Of a DNA stretch of 64,000 bases, positions 25,583 through 36,151 are shown piece by piece (the stretch's first letter is position 1; every line of letters begins with the position of its first letter). Location: assembly GCA_021442155.1 (NCBI GenBank), contig CM038232.1:59489436-59553435 (forward strand), read 5' to 3'. The notes under the pieces are model-generated. The model was not told where the DNA came from and did no database searches. It was given only the letters and a program-made list of their open reading frames with translations. The stretch is from Cymbidium sinense. Taxonomy: Eukaryota > Streptophyta > Magnoliopsida > Asparagales > Orchidaceae. The translations under genes and the position numbers were made by a program.

Positions 25583-28142
25583 GTTACCTGCCTTGAGAAA
25601 TTCTAAGAATGATTTGACTTCTCTTCTTCAGGTTAAAGTTTTAGGATTAGTCGTCAATTGAAACTCCATTCTAAATTGCGTTGATCCTGTTTTCTACTTT
25701 TCAGAACTGAAATGAGATTTGAGCACTTACTTTAGAAAAAGAGTAGTTGTTCTTCCTTTTGTCTAGAAAAAAAATCTATCTTACTTTAGAAAAGATGTCT
25801 GATGGAAGTTTATGTCATCTGTTTGCTTTTCTTCTAATGACATTTAATTTCAAGAGGGCTCTCATTAATGTACCATCTTGAGATGAAGTATCATCCAAGG
25901 GATGCCCATTCCAAACTCTGTGTCCATTGTCTACGAATGAATGTTAGACTGTGTAATCTTGATAAAAAGGAAAAATAAATTGATGTGCTAATAACCATCA
26001 TAGTGTAGTCCAAGAAAACTCCATATATGGAGCATAGTTCAAAGTGGATAATAAAGTTTTTCTGACTCTCAGAATTTCGTTAGTCTTTTTTAGTCATGGT
26101 AAGCTGGGGAAACCGATTCAATGTAAATATGTTGATTTCATCCTGTTACTCTATAAGTTTAGCGGTTTATTAATAGCTATTATTTATGATTCAGGCCCAT
26201 TTCTGAGAGTAAAACAACTGGTATATGTCGGTTAAGAAAGTTAAAAGTAGCAGATTTTTCATACAACTTTTTACTGGGAAAAGTACCAACTTGTTTGGAG
26301 TACCTTCCAAGGTACAACTAACACTTCATTGCCTTAAGTTCATCATTTAAATTTCTCTAATATATTTTGGTCTTTATCTAGGATAAGCTTTCAAGGTAAC
26401 TGCTTCCAAGATAAAGACTCCATCTTGCAACGTTCTTCTCAACAATGTATGGTGTTCTACTTGGTTTCCGATGCAAATTCTTTTTCTGATTGTTGTAAAA
26501 AAATGTGATTGTACTCCCACTTTGATATCACAATCATTTTATGTTTACAACAGTTTTATGGCATGGAATACTGAAATATACACATATCGCACTGCTTTTT
26601 ATTTTACTTATCTATTTTATGAATATTTTTTCCTTTTTTGTTCCATTTTCTTTCACAAATTTGAATGTTAAAGATTTTATAAGCCTACATTTTGTTCCTT
26701 CCTAATTTTAGAAAAAAGAATACCCACGTAGAGAAGGGTCAACTTAATGATAAAGATGATGGTTTGTTTATCGTGTGATGACAGAAGCCTAATCATTCTG
26801 GGACTGACCAGAAAGGGCAATGATCATCCAGCAACTGCTAAGGACGATTTAGATGTGATGTAAATCCAACAGAAAAGGTACAACCGGGTGCAATTGTTAG
26901 GTTGCCTCCATTGTATTTTGGAGATCACTGGAATGGGCCATGAAAATAGCCTCTTTGAAAACATAATAGCTATGGTTGCATTCGTTATCCATGGAAGATT
27001 TCCTTAAAGAAAGAGTAGTTGGGGATACAACATTGCTGCTGATCCGACTTTTGAGAGAGAGTTGATAACTTTTTTTGGAAATGTGGATCATTTTTTGCTG
27101 AGGTTGAAGTATTTGTTACTTATTGAAGGTATCTCTGCTAAAAACCAAGAAACTGCAGAAGAGACTTACAAGCAATATAGTGGCAGGAGCAATCATCAAA
27201 ACTTAAAGGAACCTTTGTGGCTTCTGATTCTGGAATTAATCACTGGTGCTGCTTTTGTTATCTTCTTTATAACATGCATTGTTCGTGCTACTAAAAGGGG
27301 CAAATCAAAGTCAAAGTCTAATGTAGTAATCCCATGGAAGCGAACACCAACCATGAAGAATCATAAAATCTCAATTGGTTTGTTCTGGCTTTTTCTCTTG
27401 TAACTTGAATTGTCTTAGCTTCAACGCATGATAGTGCATAAATGGTGTGAATAAAATTCTGATTTGTTAGGTACAGATGACGGGTTACTGAAAACTATAC
27501 TGAGGTATAGCCGACAGGAGCTAGAAGTTGCTTGTGAAGATTTTAGCAACATAATTGGGTCCTCTCCTAACAGTAGAGTTTATAAGGGGACTGTAAAGGA
27601 TGGGGCTGAAATTGCTGTCATATCACTTGCAGCATCAGTCTCTCACTGGCCAATCTGTCTTGAGCTTTGCTTTCAGAAGGAGGTACAAAGTCTAAAGTCC
27701 ATTTGATCTGGAAAATTACCTAGACTACTTACTGAAATGAACCCTTTTTCACTCTAGGTTGTTAACTTAGAAAGGTTGAATCACGAAAACATATCAAAAC
27801 TTCTTGGATATTGCGAAGGAAATGAGCCATTTTCAAGGATGCTTATCTTTGAGTACGCATCCAATGGGACTTTGCATGAGCATCTTCATTGTAAGTCCAT
27901 TACTTAGTCCTTTACTAGTGAAATACTCCACTTTATGATATTTGGTGGTCAGCAATGTGATGTTTGTTTCTTCAAAAACTATAGATGGTGATGCTGGCCA
28001 TTTATCCTGGCTTAGGCGCTTGAAAATTGCAATTGGTATTGTTCGTGGGCTAAGATACTTGCACACTGAAGTACAGCCTCCATTCACAATATCTGAACTC
28101 AACTCTCATGCAGCATATCTTACTGAAGACTTCTCACCAAAG

Positions 28143-29439
28143 GTATGAGTAAAAATGACAACTTGGGGATTTTTTTTGTTGCATGCATTAACTAAGTATT
28201 TAGCTCTTTCAATTTAAGAAACATAAGGTGCATATCAAGTTGATCATTTTGGGACAGTTTTTGATGGAGAGAGGAAGGTTTGATAGGATAATAATAGCAG
28301 ATTGATAAGTGGATAATCAATATCTGCCAAGAGGTTGGAACGACTAAGTCGCCAAATCCAAGTTTGGGAATAAGCTAACTAGTTAAATTTTGAAAGAAAA
28401 GTCTTCACATTGATTTCATAGATAGTGCAATCATGGTGTTCCACCATTAAAAGATTGGCCTCTTGGATTCCAACTCTTCTATGATGGAATGAATTTATTT
28501 TTAGGCAAGTATATGAGCTCAACTTTGTTAGTCAAAGCTTCTTCAAAACGTTTTTTTTTTTTTTGTTGCAAGAAAAAAATCGTCTTCTAATCTAGAATGC
28601 CTTAAACTTTGGCAATTTTATTGCAACTTTGTAACATTGGTTAAGCATGACAAATTGTCTCAACAATCATGCCTATATGTTTAGGTGATATATTTTATTT
28701 AACGATTAAATTTACTGGATCCTTGCTATTATTATTTAGAGATAACAAAAAATTGATAATGAACCTATTGCGATTAAATATGTAATCATTTTGAGTGGAT
28801 TTTTGTTTCAAATGGAATTCACAAAATTCGAAATAATAACTCTGGAAATAAATTTTTGTAATATTTTATTTTTGGCTTTTATTTTCTGGAGATTGCTATC
28901 TGACTTATTCTGTAATTGTAATTTGATTTTTTTTCTTTTAGGAAGGAGGAATGTTAGGCTCGTTCAGCTAGTCATGGTACTTCATTTTATGGGTTTCTTG
29001 ATTAGGAATTAATGTTGGAATGCATTGTGGTTGTGTTGGGGCTATTCAGTTTTTTTTACGAGATTCTTGTCAATTAGTGCAATAAGGGGAAAAGGTTTTG
29101 TTCTTAATTGTCAACATGGCATCAGAGTGGAGGAGTTCCACCTAAAATCCATAAATAGTGAAGCATGTCATAACCAGTAGGAAAAGAGCATAAGGTTTGA
29201 GGTCACCTCCAATCATAGTGTTGTTTTCACCAGCAACATTTGTGAGAATGAAGGCCACATCCTCTAAGTTACATGATAGAAACACATTGGTCACAACATC
29301 AATCAATGGTCTTTCATGCTATTTGTATGTGAAAAAGGGAGGGAAGTTTACCTTATTATAGTGGCCACTACTCAAAACATAGAAAACCTCATTTCAAATT
29401 TTGAAATTTTAGAATAACATGGTAATTTTATAGTTAATC
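28143..29439. other. Intronic or intergenic DNA after the last kinase exon
   Basis: The donor GTATGAG at 28,143 opens an intron, but no later kinase exon can be found before the LINE. The sequence is AT-rich with a T run at 28,550-28,564. TGGCATCAGAGTGG near 29,118 looks like the primer site of copia elements, but no LTR could be matched. The remaining kinase exons are either lost or lie outside the window. Confidence 0.5.
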
Positions 29440-29659
29440 AAAGTTTCTCAAAATCAGTTTGATTTCATGCCAAGTAGATCTACTATGAATGTTATACATT
29501 TGTTGAGAGGTTTGATGAAGAAATATATAGAAAGTCAGGAGGATCTACATATGATATTTGTTAATTTAGAAAGCTTATGATAAAGTTTCAAGAGAAGTCC
29601 TTTGGAGAGTTATAGAAAATAAAGGAGTTAATATTGATAATATTCAAGTTATTAAGGAT
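29440..29659 (+). mobile_element. RTE-type LINE, 5' fragment of the RT domain
   Basis: Reads as the start of the RT palm of a plant RTE-clade LINE: the motif QFGFMP-SRST (with a frameshift), HLLRGLMKKYIE, DLHMIFVNLE, AYDKVSREVLW, then NIQVIKD. The reading is cut after the VIKD codons by Element 2 and resumes at 36,152. It is 5'-truncated, with no endonuclease domain seen upstream. Confidence 0.82.
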
Positions 29660-30478
29660 TGATACATCCTCGGAAAATTAATCGATCAAGCGAATCTCGG
29701 CATTTTGAAATGCTTGATCTAATCACCGATTTCAAACTACAGTCAATGGCATGAGCGAGCATGTAACATCAAGAATCCGGCTCGAATCGACTTGGATCAA
29801 GCTATCGAGTATGAAAATTGATCACGATCCGTCAAATGGTCGACATATTTATAGTCGGTCGGCGGCTTCGTCAGGCGAATCCACGAATCCAAGATCACCC
29901 GACATCATTAAGGCACCGGATCATCAAAATACACGCCGTCGATCGAGGGGATCGCAGGCCGTCAGATGGGAGTGGTTGGAGTTTTCCACAATTTACAAGG
30001 CACCACTCCCAAAATCTATAAATAGAGCTTCATTCTCACCTTAGGGGCCGGGTCGATTTGAAGACCAGGAGCTCGAGAACCCGGTCGACCTTGGCCGACG
30101 ATCACCCCCAGCCACCGATAGTGCACGAAGATCGAGCTGCCTTAGGAGATCGAGAGGACTAGAAAGATCATTCAGCTCCTTTCTCACGAAGATCAAGAGG
30201 TTGCTCCCGAAGATCCGTTCTCTTTTGGGAAACTTCTCCCGGTTGGAGTTGGAGATATTGTATTTTCTACACTCGGAATATTGTTTCCCTGTAACACCTT
30301 CTTCTCCAGTAGCGAAGCGAGGGCGCGTATCTTTTGAACACATAGTGAAAGTTCTGGAGGCAAGGCCAGGTGGTTTTTTAGCGGGTTTTCCATTATAACC
30401 ACCGTGTTCATATCCCACTTTGTGTTGGATAATTTTGGGCTGACGAAGATCTCATCTAGGAATAAAATACTCTTGATA
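29660..30478 (+). repeat. 5' LTR of Element 2
   Basis: Begins TGATACATCCTCGG and ends near CTCTTGATA. It matches 35,373-36,151, for example in ATTTTGAAATGCTTGATCTAA and AATTTTGGGCT. A TATA-like CTATAAATAG lies at 30,016-30,025. The 3' end is set by comparison with the other LTR and by the post-LTR motif that follows. Confidence 0.9.
30016..30025 (+). promoter_or_regulatory. Candidate TATA box of the Element 2 LTR
   Basis: CTATAAATAG in the 5' LTR, at the position equivalent to that of Element 1. In the 3' LTR the matching place (about 35,718) reads CTAAATAG, so two bases of the box are lost there. Confidence 0.6.
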
Positions 30479-30497
30479 GTTTGCGCCGTCTGTGGGA
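30479..30497 (+). other. Post-LTR primer-binding-site region of Element 2
   Basis: GTTTGCGCCGTCTGTGGGA follows the 5' LTR directly and parallels the motif after the Element 1 LTR. It is the expected place of tRNA priming; the tRNA is not determined. Confidence 0.6.
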
Positions 30498-30524
30498 TCT
30501 CGGTTCCCATTGCTATATCTCCAT

Positions 30525-31770
30525 ATGGTTGGTAAGCGGGGTTTGCGCTCCAACGCTCCTCATTCGGATCAAGGGCGCCAAGTCTCAACACTTCTCTACA
30601 TAGACTTACGTCCCCGGTGAGGTCAGGCCCTCTTTGGAAGATCGCGTTCAAAGGATGGAGGATTCCCGAAATTCTTGACTCTGCGAGGGCCGGCAAAAGC
30701 GTTCCAACACGCTGGAAGAGCCCGCGGGTTCCGCGACCCTCGGCATAATCGATTTTCTTCACGAGAATGATTGCAGGAATGGGATCAACAAGTAGAGAAC
30801 CCGCAGCACCACATCCAGATCTTTGAACTTACGGATCTGCCGATTCTACTCACCCCACGAATGGCTCGACACCGTGTCGGTGAAACTCCACGTCACCTTA
30901 TCTGCGATGAACTCGACGGCAGTGCGGGAAGAGTTCCGGCAATCGAATGATCCATTCTCCGCCTCTTCCAAAACTTCGTCCCTTCGGCGAGATCATCTCA
31001 ATACCCGTTAGGCGAGATTCAAGCTTCCGGCATGGACCACTTACGATGGCTTGGATCCGTGCGAGCATATCGATCACTTTGAGCGATCATGCACATTCTG
31101 CAAATGACTGTCTTCTAGGTATTCCGGACTCTCAAAGGGCGGGCTGTACTTGGTTCTATTCAGGGGTCCGTCAGATCATTTGGAGAGCTTTGATTTTTTG
31201 TAGAGCGGTTCACGGCAAACAAGAGAATCATCGATTCATCACATCTCTCGAATCCGCGAGCGATGGAGAGTCCCTCAAATACTTCCAGGTTCTCCTCGAA
31301 GCCCAAAAACCGAGTAGATCCGAACTTTTGAGGCGTGCTTCTCGGAGGACTCCGGGATACTTATTCATCATTAATCACGAGAGCAGTCCATTCTATCTTT
31401 GACTGGTCCAGAATAGAGCACAAATCTCCGTGGCAAGCTATCGGTGCTCATAAACCTTGTTTGAACCACCGCGCGGAAGAAGGTTCCCAAAGGTGATGTT
31501 CAAACATCTCGAGAAAGAAGAGAAGCGACAACCTCCCCAAAACCTCCTCGTGATGACTTAATCGGAGAGGAAATATCTGACTCTCAACCGTCATGCGAAC
31601 ATCTCTGGCTATTCGAAGAGGAAGAGGATGGCGTTGGCGACCTTTAAAACTGGGTGGAAATCAGAGAAACACTTTCCACAGGTAGAGTGCCTGGAGGAGA
31701 TTGAAAGACTACGTCGAGTATCAGGCCATTTTATACAAAACCAACCGCTCGTCAAATCTTTGGGGGGCAA
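30525..31770 (+). pseudogene. gag: Element 2 gag remnant
   Basis: A start like that of Element 1 is the ATG at 30,525 (MVGKRGLRSN). Capsid signatures follow in shifting frames: FKLPAWTTYDG near 31,020, CEHIDHFERSC, a SLKYFQ block near 31,275 and the LEEIERLRRVSGHFIQNQ tail near 31,690. These come in the same order as in Element 1. Frameshifts and stops are dense, so no Gag protein can be made. Confidence 0.75.
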
Positions 31771-32300
31771 CTGAGGAAGGAACCATGGCGGTGGAGATAA
31801 AACAATTGCGGGAGGTAGTGTTATCAGCCAAATATTCATTGCCGCCCTTCAAGAGCGAGGCGAAGTCGGGTTGACCATTCTATCACCTTTGATGATTTAG
31901 ATCTAGAGGGCTTAGCATCCCATCAAGATCCCTTGTCGCGATGCAGTCGGTGATCCATGCTTCAATATTAAAGGATATACAATGGGAGTTGGTTGATGTT
32001 CTTTTTTCCACTTTCCTGGGTATAGAGAAGCTTCAACCGGCGGTCCCTTGTATGGATTTGATAATCGACGTATTAGTGGAAGGGACAATCAGTCTTCCGT
32101 AACTCTTGGAGAATTTCCCGAGCATACCCACTTGATACAATTTATTGTAGTCAGTGAGTCACGTGTACAATGCAATATTTGGGAGACCTCTCCGGTCATA
32201 TTCGGCAATCACATCGTTCTCACCTCAAGATGAAATTCCGACCGGTGGCATGGCATGGTAAGTGGGAATCATAACCTGGCGTCTTTATATCAAGCAAGCC
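31771..32300 (+). pseudogene. Element 2 protease-region remnant
   Basis: Contains SHQDPL near 31,920 and LYGFDNRRISGRDN at about 32,047, then LGEFPEHTHLIQFIVV. These correspond to the PHQDPL, LYGFDNRPI and LGEFSRQVAHLI segments of Element 1. The DTG-type active site cannot be recognised. The reading frame is broken. Confidence 0.72.
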
Positions 32301-32790
32301 ATTTACGTCGGTAACCCTCAATCGAGAACTTGACCTACGAGATGAGGATGCCTAAAGGGCTTCTCCGGTTGAAGATGTAATTTGTCTTCCTATCTCGAAG
32401 TTGATCCATCGCGAAGGTGAAGGTGGGATCGTTCTTTATCTTGTCGAGTCGTGATTTTCTGCGTAAAATCAAGATATCTTTGCACGGGCGCTCGATATTA
32501 CGGGCATTGACGGGAAGTCATTCCCAAAGTTGACTCAACCTGGCGGTGTCTGAGAAGAAAGAACCTACGAGCGATTGCGGTCATAGAACAAGAAATCACC
32601 AAACTTACGGAAGTCAAGTTCATTCGAGAAGTCTACTACCCGGTTGGCTAACGTTGTGTTAGTCATAAAGCGCCACGGAGAATGTGCATCGACTACGACC
32701 TTGATCGTGCATGCCCAAAGATAGCTTCCCCTTCATTATCGACCAATTAGTTGATGCGACATCGGGATCGATCTTTGAGCTTCATGGATG
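32301..32790 (+). pseudogene. Element 2 reverse transcriptase, N-terminal piece only
   Basis: The QDIFARALDITGIDG segment (about 32,468) matches QDIFAWSPIDMSGVDP of Element 1. It is followed by AIEQEI-like and VVLVIKRHGE words (fingers), and by a FPL-SIDQLVDAT segment with SFMDAC-YN near 32,780. Here the palm domain stops and tandem repeats begin. No YVDD box, thumb, RNase H or integrase follows anywhere in the element. The loss is about 2.5 kb when compared with Element 1. Confidence 0.8.
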
Positions 32791-33740
32791 CCTGCTACAA
32801 TCACAACCCGGGATAGGTCGGTCCTTAGTGGACTTCGACCTCTTCCATACAGGTTAACATCGTCGATGCTCGATAAACATTGGATAAGTTGGCAATATGC
32901 ATAACTTTCATAACGGGTTAACATCATCGAGTAAGCGCTCCGATACACAACCGGATAGGTCAAAATCCCGGATTCAATTCGAGATCTTCCTGGGTTAACA
33001 TTCGAGTAGCGCTCGATAAACAACCTTGGATAAGTTGGCAATCCTCATAGGCCCAACTTTCTCCATAACGGTTAACATCATCGATAAGCCTCACCGGATA
33101 TAGGTCTTGGTGGACTTCCCGACTTCTTCCATGAGTTAACATCGTTAATAGCGCTCGATAAACAACCTTGGATAAGTTGGCAATCCTCATGCGCCCTACT
33201 TTCTCCATAGGTTAACATTGATGCTCAGATACCTGAGGATAAAGAGTCGCAGTGACTTGACTTCTTATACAGTTAACATCGTCGAGTACTCGATAAACAA
33301 CCTTGGATAAGTTGGCAATCCTCTGGCGCCTACAACTCTCTCCATAAGCAGTTAACATCATCGAAGCGCTCCGATACACAAGTAGATCGAGGTTCGAGAG
33401 AACCTCATAAATATATTATTCAGTTTGTCCAAGTAGCGCTCGATAAACAACCTTGGATAAGTTGGCAATCCTCACATAGGCGCTACAACTTTCTCCATAC
33501 AGTTAACATCAGTCGCTCCGGCAAAATAGGATAGGTCAAAATCTGGCGGATTCCTTCGACCTCTCAGTTAGCGTCGTGAGTCCGCTCGCAATCTGGATAG
33601 GTCAAAATCCTTGGTTCTTCTCTTCCATGCAGTTAGCGTCGCCGAGTCGCGCTCAACAACAACCGGATAGGTCAAAATCTTCAGTTGATTCAATTTTCCA
33701 CAAGCGTCGTGAGCACACACTCGACAAAGCGACCCGGATA
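32790..33740. repeat. Dimeric higher-order tandem array (Element 2)
   Basis: Two related subunits of about 70-80 bp alternate. Type A has CGATAAACAACCTTGGATAA and GTTGGCAATCCTC, with copies near 32,862, 33,012, 33,156, 33,282 and 33,438, and a late one at 33,908. Type B has CTCCGATACACAACC and GGATAGGTCAAAATC. Both contain TTCCATACAGGTTAACATC, the anchor of the array in Element 1 at 15,487-15,905. Pair spacing varies from about 126 to 156 bp. Confidence 0.82.
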
Positions 33741-34540
33741 GGTCAAAGATCCTCGGCGTAACCGTCGCCGACTACCGTCGCCGGTCATCACCGACCATCA
33801 CCGTGATCTCCGGTTATCTCGAAACCTTCACCGGTCATCGCCGCCACCATTCGTCGCCGGTTATCGCTGACCACAACCCAGCGATCCGCCGCCGGGCCGT
33901 CGATAGCGTTCGATAAACAACCGCGGATAAGTTGGCAATCCTGGCGCCAACTTTCTCCATGCGTTAACGTCACGCACCGCAAACAACCGCCGGATAGGTC
34001 AAAACTTTATTGCTCCACACAGCGCGTCGCCGAGCAACACTCGACAACAATCCGGACGTGATCGCCAAAATTCGACCAGTCTGGGTTAACGTCATCGAGT
34101 CACACTCGACAAAGCGACTCGGATAGGTCAAAGATCCGTCGGGTAACCACTGCCGGCATTCATGGGTCTACCGCCGACCGTCGCCGGCAATCTTCGCCGG
34201 TCATCACCATTATCGCCGGTCATCCCCGTCGGCGCCCGGTCGCCCGCCGTCGAATCTGCTGTAGGTCCTGCCGGCGACCATCGGACAATCTTCCTTGTCG
34301 GCGCTTGTTGCCGTCGGCTCGAGTCTCGGTTCGTTCTGACCAGTCGGCCTCACCATTGCAACTACCGTCGGCGGTCCTTCTGCCCTCGTCGGCAATCTTC
34401 GGGTCACCACCATCATCGCCGGTCATCCCTGGCCCAGGCGCCGGTCACCATCATCGACTCGCCCGTACCACCATCGTCGTCGCGTCGTCGACCCAGATCT
34501 CGGTTATCGTCTCCTTCGCCAGCCTCCGGTGTCAGCCGAG
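33741..34540. repeat. GC-rich array based on CGCCGGTCATC
   Basis: Short degenerate copies of TCGCCGGTCATCACCG and relatives (GCCGACCATC, GTCGCCGGTTATC) dominate 33,755-33,900 and 34,150-34,530, separated by more 80-bp-type units at 33,905-34,140. The strand bias (C and G clustered as CCG/CGG) leaves long open frames on both strands; their Pro/Ser/Arg-rich products are repeat by-products, not genes. The GC content is far above the rest of the window. Confidence 0.75.
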
Positions 34541-35372
34541 CGGTTGACCTCTTTCGAGATGAAAATTATTCAGGAGGTGCCCAAACTCACCGGAGGCTAT
34601 GCACTCTGGAGAGAGGAGATCCAAGAGTGCCCAAACTCCCACCGAGAGGCTATGCACTCTAAGAGGAGAGGAGATGAGAAAAATGTCTTTCCTCTTAGCC
34701 CCCAGGGGTTTTATAGACCCCAGGGGAAAGCGTCAGCTCAAAAAAAGCTGCGTCAAAACAGCGTTGGGCCGTGGGCCGCCAAACCAGCGCCAGCCCTGCG
34801 CCCGGCGTGTCGCTCTCGCCTGGCCATGCCGCGAACCATGGCAGCGTCCGGTAGCCGTCGGTCCACGGGTCAAACCGGTCCGGGTCATGCCGCTAATCAG
34901 CGGGCCATACCGACCCGCGCATGCCGTACCGCATGGTAACCGCCAGCCTGCGCCCCATTTCGTGGTGGTAACATGATGATTCGCGCTCGCTCGCTAAAGC
35001 ATGCGACCCGACCCTTCGACCAGCGGTGCCGACTTCGCCACCGTACCGCGCATCCGACCCGTTCGAGCGTCAGATCCCACCGTAGAACCCGAGCTGACGT
35101 TGTAGCAGCGTCTGTAGCGCCGTAATCTTGTATGCCGCCAGCGCTACGCCCGGCCATACGAAACTCCAGCTCTGATGCTCGGATCGATCCGTAATCTCGA
35201 AATCTCGGCCCGTACTCACATTTCGCGGCCCTCTAGTCGTAATCTTGTCTATGAAGATCATTCTCAAAATGCGCGGTTGATGGAATCTCAAATTTCATTG
35301 AAGAATTTCTATTTTCAAGTATTTGACATATATTTTTGGATGATGAGATAATGTCACCCAAAATAGAACCGG
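34541..35372 (+). other. 3' untranslated end of Element 2
   Basis: Starts with two copies of a unit near 50 bp (GTGCCCAAACTC...GGCTATGCACTCT) at 34,577 and 34,628. GC-rich unique sequence follows, then an end from 35,215 on that parallels the last 180 bp before the 3' LTR of Element 1 (TTTTGGATGATGAGATAATGTC, then CCCAAAATAG). The polypurine tract is weaker than in Element 1. Confidence 0.7.
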
Positions 35373-36151
35373 CGATCGTCTCGAAATTAATCGGCACGAA
35401 TCTCAAGGCATTTTGAAATGCTTGATCTAATCACCGATTTACAAAACTACCGGCCGTAGTCGATGAGAGCGAACATAGCAACATCAAGCATATGATCCAG
35501 AGTCGACTCGGATCAGCTATCGATGAAATTGATCGATCCGCCAAATGGTCACTGGCCATATTTATAGTCGGTCGGCTCGTCGAGGCGAATCCAAGAATCC
35601 AAGATCATTCAACATCATTAAGGCACGGATCATCAAAATACACCGTCGACGGAGGGGATCGCCGTCCAGATGGGAGTGGTTGGAGTTTTCCGCAATTTAA
35701 GGCACGCCACTCCCAAAATCTAAATAGAGCTTCATTCACCTTACCGGAATCGATTTGAAGACAGGAGAGAACCACCGTCGACCTTGGCCGACAATCCCAC
35801 CAGGTGCCGATGTGCGAAGATCGGAGCTCGCCTTGGAGATCGCCCAGGAGGACTAGAAAAGAATAGGTTCTTTCTCCTCTCGAAGATCAAGGTTGCTCAG
35901 AAGATCCGTTCTGCTTTTGGGAAACTTCTCCCTTGGGTTGGAGTTGAGATATTATCTTTCTACAGAATATTGTTTCCCTTCTTCTCCAACTAACGAAGCG
36001 GGGCGTATCTTTGAACACAAAAGTTCTGGGCAGGCAAGGCCCGTGGTTTTCATACGGGTTTTACGTATAACTTTGTGTTCATATCCCTTGTGTGTTGGAT
36101 AATTTTGGGCTACGAAGATCTGCATCTCTGAATAAAATACTCTAACGCACA
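35373..36151 (+). repeat. 3' LTR of Element 2
   Basis: Matches the 5' LTR from GATCGTCTCG on; the first base of TG appears mutated to C. It ends ACTCTAACGCACA, followed by the target duplication AGGAT. It has many short deletions relative to the 5' LTR, including two bases in the TATA box. Confidence 0.9.

Larger units (their letters stand above)
22006..28142 (+). pseudogene. LRR receptor-like kinase pseudogene (At1g63430/At5g41180-like)
   Basis: Exons by splice sites and frame: 22,006-22,096; 22,284-22,419; 22,769-22,840; 22,936-23,078; 23,147-23,293; 26,195-26,311; 26,382-about 26,448; an unclear part near 26,790; about 27,129-27,377; 27,471-27,682; 27,758-27,890; 27,985-28,142. The product begins with a hydrophobic signal-like segment (WFHTFLLMLLAT). 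An LRR N-cap (ALKAFAGAISEDPL...DPCSWYGIKC), LRRs, a Ser-rich linker and a transmembrane helix (LWLLILELITGAAFVIFFI) follow. The kinase-like domain is RQELEVACEDFSNIIG...VYKGT...HENISKLLGYC...FEYASNGTLHEHL. The VAxK lysine is absent (EIAVISL), as in this family of predicted pseudokinases. Exon 4 is 143 bp where 144 is needed, which puts a stop after NLRR. Nothing after LTEDFSPK is found. An in-frame ATG at 21,952 is an alternative start. Confidence 0.88.
29660..36151 (+). mobile_element. Element 2: non-autonomous gypsy element with tandem arrays
   Basis: Two LTRs (29,660-30,478 and 35,373-36,151) flanked by the 5-bp target duplication AGGAT (29,655-29,659 and 36,152-36,156) define a 6.5-kb element inside a LINE. 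It keeps broken gag and protease and the first part of RT. It then jumps into long tandem arrays, so the RT catalytic motif, RNase H and integrase are absent. It shares with Element 1 the LTR layout, post-LTR motif, gag and protease signatures and the last part of the internal region. It would need proteins from a related complete element to move. Confidence 0.92.

Noticed and set aside
29100..29140. TGGCATCAGAGTGG as a copia primer site
   Set aside because: No LTR or copia protein is found around it.
30193..30762. 189-codon open frame on the minus strand of Element 2
   Set aside because: It overlaps the LTR end, primer site and gag start of the plus strand, has no recognisable domain and no counterpart in Element 1; a shadow frame in GC-richer DNA.
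34162..34662. 166-codon plus-strand frame and overlapping minus-strand frames
   Set aside because: The frames exist because the CGCCGGTCATC units contain few stops; the product is Pro/Ser/Arg repeat.
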